Assembly: GCA_025362255.1 (NCBI GenBank)
Contig: JANYGY010000175.1
Coordinates: 1-16,621 of the forward strand
DNA length: 16,621 nucleotides
Direction of reading: 5' to 3'
Origin: Planctomycetales bacterium
GTDB taxonomy: Bacteria; Planctomycetota; UBA11346
A model generated the notes under the pieces. That model was given only the letters and a program-made list of their open reading frames with translations, was not told the origin of the DNA and searched no databases. Positions within the stretch are counted from its first letter, which is position 1; every line of letters begins with the position of its first letter. Shown here one piece after another: positions 8,301 through 13,782 of the stretch. The position numbers were made by a program, and so were the translations under genes.

Positions 8301-11070
8301 GATTCCACCCGCGACTCCGAATCGCGATACATTCTTGAGTCATCTCTACAGTGGCGCGAGTACATTGAGTGATGATTTCAAGAATGGTGACCCTGATCCG
8401 AAGACATCGATTGGCGCCAATGATCTGATCCTGCAATGGCAGACTTGGGCGGTGTTTTCCGGGGGAACGCCCAATCCCGACCCCCTCATTCTGGAAAACA
8501 CCTTCACCGGTGGTGACATCACGCTGACCACCCCGCCCAATGTCCCCATTTCCGCTTGGCCAAAGAATGGCGGCGTCGTTCGCCTGCTGACTGATGCCGG
8601 TATGGTTGCAGTAATTTACTACCACTACGATAAAGTGGTGGGCAATAAATTGATAAACCTGCAACCGCTAGTGGACTCTACCAATGCGCCACTGCCCGGT
8701 TTTGATTATCGCGGGTTGGCACCCACCACCGATGTTTTTGGCTACTCGACTAAATCTGACGCGGTTCCGCCGTTAGTCTGGTTGGTCAGCATGGCGGTAG
8801 AAGGTGACCAATGGACGGAGGTCGAAGGGCGCCCGCCATTCCCGTATCCAGTCGATGCCGCGCCCAGCAGAGCTGCCCTGCAAGCCACGCAAAATCCAAA
8901 GCCAGCGCGCGCTCCGTGCATGGCGCAATTGCTGGCGCCCAATGGCCGCTGTGAATGGATCAGTTACCAAACGATCGTTTTAGATAAGACCACTATCCGT
9001 TCGTACCTCGTGAACTCTGGAGGTTGGGGCTGGGCCGAGGAATCAGTCACGCATAATGCCGTGATCGCCCGTGGCCAGCAACGCTCAGCTTTTATGGGCA
9101 CCTATCCGTACCGAGTAGAGCAATTCAAGCCGGATTATACGCCGGTGTTTCCGGCACCGTCGATCCCCAGTGCGGTCCCCATTCACGACGGTGCTGCCGC
9201 CACCTTTCCGGCGGTGGATACCGTGGTCGTCCCAGTCCAGACCGAAAACGACGTCGCCGGCCATTGGTTCGAGGCTGGAGATGTCGTGACCTTGACTCCT
9301 AAGATTCGGGGAGAGCCAAAGGCTTTGCCCATTCCACCCAGAGTGGACGGTTTGCCCTTTCGACCGGTTCAGCGAATAATTAGATTTGTCTCTCACGATG
9401 GCTTTGGCCGAGCCAATCAACTACCAGCGACTCGCAAACCGTATGATGCCAAAGACGGTTACTTCGCTTTCACTGCCGGCCTTCCCTACCCGATGGTTAG
9501 CAATGATTGGTTGGCCGTCTGTGGCACCGGATGGAATGCCAACCGTGATTGGTCGTCGGGAAGTAACTATCCTCAGCCACCGTCGTGCTTGCCCCGTCTC
9601 GATGGATTTACTTTCCCAGACTTAGATCCTTTGAAACCTCCGCTTTTTCCCGGCGCATTGATTTTCGGTGGTGAAGATCTGCGCTCGAATAGTCCGAACA
9701 CCACGTCTCGCCCGGGGGTGGATCTCCAGATCGACGCTCTTTGTGCCGGAACGTGGCCAGGCGTCATTAATATAGCAGGTCGACAAATCAGTCCGGGTGT
9801 CGTCGCTTTCGTTTCTGGCACCGCCATCGTCTATACCATGCCCAAGACGGGCGCGCTGCCGATGTACGCCGTAGGCAATGGCGACATTTTCAGCACTGGG
9901 GTTGATCGACGGATGGGCTTGGTCGAAATCGACGGCGAAGTGTTTGCCTTTCAGCAACTGAACCCCGTCGCGGTATCTGCCGATGCCGCCGCCTTGGCCG
10001 CGTTACGCGCTGCGAGCTTGGCGCTGGATGCAGATGCGAGTTGGAATGGGGGCCAAAGCCGCAGACAAGTCGTCAAACTCGTGGGCCGGGCATTGCTTGG
10101 TTCCGAAGGTCGCATCCACCTGATCACCAGTGAAACGCCGACCCCGACCACCGTGGTTGTTGAACCGCTCTTTGCCCCGCTGCCAATTCAGATGCTGCCC
10201 ATCGGCCCGGTCTATGACATTCCTGATGCCGATCAGATCGACAGCGGCTGGTTTTCATTTTCCGATGGTGAAATGGATGCCAATAAAAAACTCATTCCCA
10301 AAGTTCTGCAGGCCCCAGCGCTCGTTATCTGCAACCCAGATGGCTCAATCGCCAGTACCGGTACCAATCTGGAATCCTTGTTTCCCGCAGGGCCTGATCG
10401 TAATCAAGGCATCCCCAACATGGCAGTGTTTGTGCCGAATCCGAACTATAACAAATATCATACCGCAGAATGGCTGCGTGGACTTTATAACACCACTAGA
10501 CGTTCATGGACAACTGGCACTCTCCCACCTCTTGCGGTTGGCTGGTGGCCGCGCTATCCGAGTGCGATGCCTGAAAGTGCGGTCACCCTGACCGCGCAAC
10601 ATTACCGCAGTCGGGTCTATTCGTGGGCCGGCTTCCCATGGCATTTGCATCGCATGCGTTTCGATCCGTCAAATTTCATCTCGGCCCACGCTGATGCAGA
10701 AGAAAATGACAACCTGCCTTTGACCATCGAGGCCAAAGTGATGGCCGGGGCGATCGATGGCGACCTCACTGCCGACGGCGCACGCGAAGGTTTCAACAGT
10801 TACCTCGATTGGTCGAAGCTCGCCACCGAATCAGTATCCACCTCAGGTCTGTGGAATTCGTCAGGGTCCATTTTTTCATGGCCCTATGCAAAAAAAGAGG
10901 CGGATGGCATCGAGGTGCGACTCTCCTGGCGCTATAATCCTATTCCAACCCGGGCCATTAATCCCGCCGATGATCTGGCCCTGCCGATGAACCGCGCGCC
11001 GGTAATTTCGACAATGACCCTGCACGGTTACGCGCCAGTCACAGTCTTGGCGACTGAGGGCTCACGATGA
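5374..11070 (+). CDS. Giant GspK-like minor pseudopilin (1898 aa)
   Basis: Leader M-S-R-H-Q-S-S-A-R-S-G11, then A12-A-L-I-I16 and a hydrophobic helix to about residue 34. The +5 position is Ile, as expected for GspK, which lacks the Glu. The GspK core follows: I134-S-D-E-S-G-R-I-S-A-N144, D162-W-D-D165, G201-P-F-T-K-L-D-D-L209 (SAM-like domain), S355-I-N-I-H359 and a beta segment G433-V-F-R-V437 ending near 470. In the family this protein caps the pseudopilus tip with GspI and GspJ. Then come about 1,400 extra residues. About 633-829 is LamG-like (H634-L-S-F-W-F-K and W805-Y-H-V ... V-V-L-D825-G). A short module recurs around E911, E1194 and E1522. The frame is unbroken and base composition is uniform. 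Start and stop both overlap neighbours (ATGA). Typical GspK is about 300-350 aa. The core call is fairly safe; the extension's function is unknown. Confidence 0.82.
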   Translation: MSRHQSSARSGAALIIAMIILIALMLLGLPFLFSQSMGLAGTRTLQAAQTAHIYGITAQNFGSAIAVYGTQDHWLTNKTQPWTALQIYLSDFPLGPTSTPLLATPLNTVSQIPVNPGAVGFNPTGAKALIGTTISDESGRISANTLGPKGWTEVLKSVNIMDWDDSEVVLPAGFYPNAQLDDYNPTGQLVDAIMALRLRMGPFTKLDDLLGADPRQLFSQKIPITEFRPRLSRAELARLGTILTFHNPAPGRGLIDLGNVVAECTDNSFTHFLLTDMPEGLLADESWLESESVKPGNQRAWAYVGSSVQNNAQGNALMRNSLFSSNTNAQGIMHGGSGNAFGKVGDGLALAAPPSINIHEIGAAERLVEPYKDWPVIPLLPAPAGIRTYPDLYALTLAAASIYSFSGGELLKPFMGPDTARRERQPASLATSGVFRVQSASTVRDSAGNIAAQETRTSIVQAVPQEQALELRWNSQDTLELLSRQRWTSAMESRPKAINRIIDLKPDITPYPSIAPNSSGGLSPATLPTLADNAAAGSTRTAPVHLNITWRSTFGRDKAVAAGDERKDSRAVLPETTVSNQADDDALETEGVMLRQDKVVAISLDAPAPAAPQSGPLTRVMYGALMDQEMSSRHLSFWFKQTTDWTTGAVVPIMEVRMPVDITATLAVDAAGKCITTEAGGVTNPGSNSQQNYVGLYFDPKPFSAAPDATIRKLTMLALCISAPSAEHKVAPLYNMGDDITFIPGANKFDLFAGVDERSLTGPLSLAPILGDTFSRRSNFSRLLKDNRVMHGVILPKEGLEKHRWYHVQIALGTGQPGSVAVVLDGLPGRDLTAVDDPGLKPKAGDRFTVPALLLATTVLARENLPGTDLEMRDTIFPLKIEVKVPSILGLAGLRVEELIPARGMIRVGDEYIRYGTMTPNSDWKMPATLNACARGQRQNTQTDSAIPAYQWPATQRHEVGSLVVPGDFYVALADTIPPATPNRDTFLSHLYSGASTLSDDFKNGDPDPKTSIGANDLILQWQTWAVFSGGTPNPDPLILENTFTGGDITLTTPPNVPISAWPKNGGVVRLLTDAGMVAVIYYHYDKVVGNKLINLQPLVDSTNAPLPGFDYRGLAPTTDVFGYSTKSDAVPPLVWLVSMAVEGDQWTEVEGRPPFPYPVDAAPSRAALQATQNPKPARAPCMAQLLAPNGRCEWISYQTIVLDKTTIRSYLVNSGGWGWAEESVTHNAVIARGQQRSAFMGTYPYRVEQFKPDYTPVFPAPSIPSAVPIHDGAAATFPAVDTVVVPVQTENDVAGHWFEAGDVVTLTPKIRGEPKALPIPPRVDGLPFRPVQRIIRFVSHDGFGRANQLPATRKPYDAKDGYFAFTAGLPYPMVSNDWLAVCGTGWNANRDWSSGSNYPQPPSCLPRLDGFTFPDLDPLKPPLFPGALIFGGEDLRSNSPNTTSRPGVDLQIDALCAGTWPGVINIAGRQISPGVVAFVSGTAIVYTMPKTGALPMYAVGNGDIFSTGVDRRMGLVEIDGEVFAFQQLNPVAVSADAAALAALRAASLALDADASWNGGQSRRQVVKLVGRALLGSEGRIHLITSETPTPTTVVVEPLFAPLPIQMLPIGPVYDIPDADQIDSGWFSFSDGEMDANKKLIPKVLQAPALVICNPDGSIASTGTNLESLFPAGPDRNQGIPNMAVFVPNPNYNKYHTAEWLRGLYNTTRRSWTTGTLPPLAVGWWPRYPSAMPESAVTLTAQHYRSRVYSWAGFPWHLHRMRFDPSNFISAHADAEENDNLPLTIEAKVMAGAIDGDLTADGAREGFNSYLDWSKLATESVSTSGLWNSSGSIFSWPYAKKEADGIEVRLSWRYNPIPTRAINPADDLALPMNRAPVISTMTLHGYAPVTVLATEGSR
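11056..11060 (+). promoter_or_regulatory. Ribosome binding site of the GspJ-like gene
   Basis: GAGGG ends six bases before the ATG at 11067, inside the last codons of the GspK-like gene. It supports that start and efficient reinitiation at the ATGA overlap. Confidence 0.5.
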
Positions 11071-12047
11071 CCCGCCGCGCTGGCTTCACCCTGCTCGAGA
11101 TCCTGATTTCGATCATGATCTTCATGGTCATTTCCATCGCGATGGTCGGCGTTTTAAGCACCGCCACCAAACTGTTTCGTGGCGGTGAAAGCGCGCGTGC
11201 GGCCAATGATGAAGCGATCGCGGTGATCAGCATGATTGATGCGGACTTGCGCCGGATGGTGCCTGCCGCTGACGGCGGTTTCCTTTACACTAAAGTCCTG
11301 GGTGCTGACAAAGCCGGGAATCTGATCACTGATCCCACCCAAGCAGGCGGCTGCATGGTCTTGGCCTTCAAGATTCGCAATCCCGATACGTCAGCGATCT
11401 CAGACACTGGGGTCGGCTCGCGTCTGATAGTCGTGTATTGGGTCGACAGTACCGGTGATCTCAATCGACGCACCGAGACCGCCGCAGACAGTGATGGCAA
11501 CGAAACCACCATTTCAGAATACAATGTCGTCAAGACACTCTTCGGAAATCCCAACCCGATTGCCCGGGGCTGCCTCTACTTTGGGGTAGACGTGTCACCG
11601 GATGCAGAGCCCCGCACTAAACTCGATTGGTCTGATGCGTTGCCTCTGGCGACTGGGACCCCAGACGAGCTGGTCTATACCACCGAGAAGACCACGACCT
11701 TGGCCATGGATCCTTTCCCTGGCGCCATTCGGCTGACCCTGGCGATCACGGGCGGTAGCCGCAACGCCGTGAGTGGTGCCTTCATCGATGATACTGCCGC
11801 CGGAATCCGCGTGGCTGGCGTCAGCCAAGTGGCCACCGCCAACGGGGCCATGGCGCGGATCGGGGACATCGGCAAAGCAGGAGAGGCAGTCGAGTGGGTC
11901 GAGTACGACAGCTTCAAAAACGGCGTTCTTAGCTATCAAGGCGCACGCCCGCAACCGCGCCGGCGAACCGAGACGCAGACCCACGTGCGCCCCGCCAGAG
12001 TCTACTTTTGTCCGACGTATACCTTGGTGCGCACGTTTCCCCGATAA
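11067..12047 (+). CDS. GspJ-like minor pseudopilin
   Basis: A 326-aa pseudopilin. Leader M-T-R-R-A-G6, then F7-T-L-L-E11 and a hydrophobic helix to about residue 30, is a clean prepilin peptidase site. The region after it (about 35-65) has the helix typical of GspJ, including A-V-I-S-M-I-D-A-D-L-R-R, a pattern close to the conserved l-x-x-D-l-x-R segment of GspJ and PilW proteins. In known systems GspJ joins GspI and GspK at the pseudopilus tip, which fits its position directly after the GspK-like gene. The protein is somewhat longer than usual (about 200-230 aa). Near the C-terminus, E276-W-V-E-Y280 followed by A293-R-P-Q repeats a module also found three times in the GspK-like partner. It is the last gene of the operon; its start overlaps the upstream stop as ATGA. 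Confidence 0.86.
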   Translation: MTRRAGFTLLEILISIMIFMVISIAMVGVLSTATKLFRGGESARAANDEAIAVISMIDADLRRMVPAADGGFLYTKVLGADKAGNLITDPTQAGGCMVLAFKIRNPDTSAISDTGVGSRLIVVYWVDSTGDLNRRTETAADSDGNETTISEYNVVKTLFGNPNPIARGCLYFGVDVSPDAEPRTKLDWSDALPLATGTPDELVYTTEKTTTLAMDPFPGAIRLTLAITGGSRNAVSGAFIDDTAAGIRVAGVSQVATANGAMARIGDIGKAGEAVEWVEYDSFKNGVLSYQGARPQPRRRTETQTHVRPARVYFCPTYTLVRTFPR

Positions 12048-12071
12048 CCGGAAATCGCTGACCGATAAAGT

Positions 12072-12117
12072 CTCGCGCCCCGCTTGTGATCACGTTGGCG
12101 CGAGGATCCTGCGCGCC
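12072..12117 (+). promoter_or_regulatory. Mutually exclusive inverted repeats before the TerC gene
   Basis: Three elements are visible. A, CTCGCGCC at 12072-12079; B, GGCGCGAG at 12097-12104; C, CGCGCC at 12112-12117. A and B are perfect 8-bp reverse complements with a 17-nt loop that itself contains the palindrome GTGATCAC (12086-12093). The first six bases of B also pair perfectly with C, which ends two bases before the ATG at 12120. B can therefore pair with A or C but not both, and pairing with C would bury the start region. This could be a regulatory switch, an operator or an intercistronic hairpin. No T-run follows, so a simple terminator is unlikely. Confidence 0.4.
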
Positions 12118-12119
12118 CC

Positions 12120-13055
12120 ATGGACGCTATTTTAACCTATCTGCAACTGACACCTTTCGTCCCCAGCGATCTGCTGGTGGTGGCGGTGTTGATCCTGCTC
12201 GAGGGTCTGTTGTCGTGCGACAACGCCGTGGTCCTGGCCTTGCTGGTCAAACATCTGCCGCCTGCTGAGCGCGGGCGGGCGTTGCGCTATGGAATAATCG
12301 GCGCGTATGTATTTCGCATCATCGCCTTGATGTTGGCGACGTGGATCATGACCAAGTGGTATCTGAAATTCGCCGGCGGCGCGTATCTGGTATGGATGGC
12401 GGTGGCGCATTTCCTCGCCCAACGGCGGGCCGCTGCGGCAGCCGAAAAAGGTGCCGAGCCGGTCGCCCCGTCGCCTAAGCGGTGGTTCGGCCTGTCACCG
12501 TTCTGGTCGATGGTGATCGCGGTCGAGTTGACCGACATCGTGTTCTCGGTTGATTCCATCGCCGCCGCCGTCGCGCTGTCGAGCAAGTTGTGGGTCCTGA
12601 TTATCGGCGGTCTGCTGGGCATCCTTGCGATGCGTTTTGCCGCTCAGGGATTCGTGACTTTGCTGCAACGCTTTCCAGGCCTGGAAAATGCGGCTTTCAT
12701 CGCGGTGGCTTTCATCGGCCTCAAATTGCTCATCGAAATTCCGGTCGATGTCCTGGGCCGAGAACAGCACTTCGCCCCCGGCACAACCTATGCCACCGCC
12801 CAGGAGTACCGCGCCGAAGTCGCCCGTCAGTGCCCGCCAGCAGTCCACCTTTCGCATGTGGTCACCATCAACACCGCGTCAGCACCCGAACCGGATGCCA
12901 AGCTGATTACCGACGCCAACGAATACCGAGCCGCGCATTCGTACTGGAATCTGCACCTGCGCCCATTTTTCGAAGTCGAGGGCTGGCTCTCAAGCCTGGG
13001 GGTCTTGCTCATTTTCCTGAGCGGGTTCCGCCGCCGGTCATCAGTCGGAAAGTGA
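12120..13055 (+). CDS. TerC-family integral membrane protein
   Basis: A 311-aa polytopic membrane protein with about seven hydrophobic segments. The two diagnostic acidic motifs are present in matching helices: L-L-E28-G-L-L-S-C-D34-N35 near the N-terminus and A-V-E136-L-T-D139-I-V-F-S-V-D145-S-I-A in the second half, reflecting the internal duplication of the family. TerC/Alx/YkoY proteins are linked to metal ion (notably manganese) export or handling and to tellurite resistance in some hosts; the acidic residues probably form the ion path. A loop of about 75 hydrophilic residues (about 211-287) precedes the last helix and is a less common addition. An Ala/Glu/Pro-rich linker lies at about 103-120. 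The ATG at 12120 follows the switch-like repeats described separately. It probably has its own control rather than belonging to the pseudopilin operon (72-base gap). Confidence 0.94.
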   Translation: MDAILTYLQLTPFVPSDLLVVAVLILLEGLLSCDNAVVLALLVKHLPPAERGRALRYGIIGAYVFRIIALMLATWIMTKWYLKFAGGAYLVWMAVAHFLAQRRAAAAAEKGAEPVAPSPKRWFGLSPFWSMVIAVELTDIVFSVDSIAAAVALSSKLWVLIIGGLLGILAMRFAAQGFVTLLQRFPGLENAAFIAVAFIGLKLLIEIPVDVLGREQHFAPGTTYATAQEYRAEVARQCPPAVHLSHVVTINTASAPEPDAKLITDANEYRAAHSYWNLHLRPFFEVEGWLSSLGVLLIFLSGFRRRSSVGK

Positions 13056-13086
13056 GGGGCGGAAGGGAGAGCGAGGAACAGGAGTG

Positions 13087-13121
13087 CGCAGAGGTCGCAG
13101 AGGTCGCAGAGGTCGCAGAGG
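13087..13121 (+). repeat. 9-bp tandem repeat (CGCAGAGGT, 3.9 copies)
   Basis: CGCAGAGGT at 13087-13095, 13096-13104 and 13105-13113, then CGCAGAGG at 13114-13121, all identical. It lies in the 112-base gap between the convergent TerC and nadD genes. Short GCAGAGG-type tandem repeats occur between genes in many bacterial genomes and often give rise to spurious R-R-G-R-R-G or H-R-E-H-R-E proteins in annotation. No convincing rho-independent terminator with a stable stem and T-run is visible in the same gap. Confidence 0.9.
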
Positions 13122-13167
13122 CGAGAATTTTTCTTCGGGTATTTCGTTGGTGGGCAAGCTCAACGAG

Positions 13168-13734
13168 TCAGCTTCCAGCCAAATCTTTAGCACCATCCCG
13201 ATACCAGCCATGCGTCCGGATCTCGGTCAGCACCGCGGCCGGCAGCACCTGTTCGGTCGCTTGACCAGATTGCAGCGCGGCGCGGATCTCGCGGCTGCTG
13301 ATCGCCGGAATCGCCGCCGGGTCGGCGTCGCCACCATGACCGCGCCGGGCGATCGCGATGACCTCGACCAGCTTCGCCAGCTCGGCGCCGCGATGCCAGT
13401 TGGGCAGGTCGCTCGCGATATCGCTGCCGCCGATCAAAGCCCACTGATGTTCGGGATGGGTTGCCGTCAGATGGGTAATCAGGTCGAACGTATAGCCCGA
13501 GGGATTGGCGAGTTCAGCGTCGCGCACGCTGATCCACGGACCCAGGGGGGCGAATGCGGCGTGGCACAATTGCCACCGCTGCGCCCACGGCGCGAGCTGC
13601 TTGCCGTACGGATGACGGGCGACCGGCAACACCCACACCGCATCGACTCCGGCGCGCGACCGGGCGGTGACCGCCGCCAGCACATGACCGAGATGAGGAG
13701 GATCGAATGAACCACCGAACAGGGCGATGCGCAT
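13168..13734 (-). CDS. nadD: Nicotinate-nucleotide adenylyltransferase
   Basis: A 188-aa enzyme that transfers AMP from ATP to nicotinate mononucleotide to give deamido-NAD, the penultimate step of NAD synthesis in the cytoplasm. The nucleotidyltransferase signature is complete: G7-G-S-F-D-P-P-H14-L-G-H17, with the HxGH motif binding ATP phosphates. Also typical are P38-V-A-R-H-P-Y-G-K45, S79-G-Y-T-F-D-L-I86 (family S-x-Y-T-h-D-T-h), I101-G-G-S-D105 with P-N-W-H-R (111-115), and S146-S-R-E-I-R151, the ISSTxIR-type C-terminal motif. Length is normal for NadD (about 190-215 aa). The ATG at 13734 puts the motif at the expected residue 7. It is convergent with the TerC gene and divergent from the ATPase gene, 33 bases apart. 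Its start lies in one arm of a large inverted repeat. Confidence 0.96.
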   Translation of the reverse strand: MRIALFGGSFDPPHLGHVLAAVTARSRAGVDAVWVLPVARHPYGKQLAPWAQRWQLCHAAFAPLGPWISVRDAELANPSGYTFDLITHLTATHPEHQWALIGGSDIASDLPNWHRGAELAKLVEVIAIARRGHGGDADPAAIPAISSREIRAALQSGQATEQVLPAAVLTEIRTHGWYRDGAKDLAGS

Positions 13735-13782
13735 GGACCCATCAGAATCGGCAATTCAAATGGGTCCATGCCTGCATCGCCC
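13722..13782. promoter_or_regulatory. Large inverted repeat covering the nadD and ATPase start codons
   Basis: The left arm, 13722-13742, and right arm, 13760-13782, pair over 21 bases with a 2-base bulge (CT at 13772-13773). The inner 12 bases are perfect: GCATGGACCCAT at 13731-13742 and ATGGGTCCATGC at 13760-13771. The outer 9 bases, GGGCGATGC and GCATCGCCC, are also perfect. The 17-base centre is CAGAATCGGCAATTCAA. Both divergent start codons are inside the arms, so each gene begins with the same ATGGGTCC-ATG context. The element could be a shared operator, a start-codon-sequestering hairpin in read-through RNA, or the trace of an inverted duplication. Confidence 0.75.

Noticed and set aside
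12048..12119. yybP-ykoY manganese riboswitch before the TerC gene
   Set aside because: The gap is short and I do not find the conserved sequence blocks of that riboswitch, only the inverted repeats reported above.
13087..13121. CRISPR array
   Set aside because: The units are 9 bp, contiguous and without spacers, and no cas genes are present.
13084..13710. Long plus-strand frame opposite nadD beginning R-R-G-R-R-G-R-R-G
   Set aside because: It is antisense to an unmistakable nadD and its first residues are only the translated 9-bp repeat.
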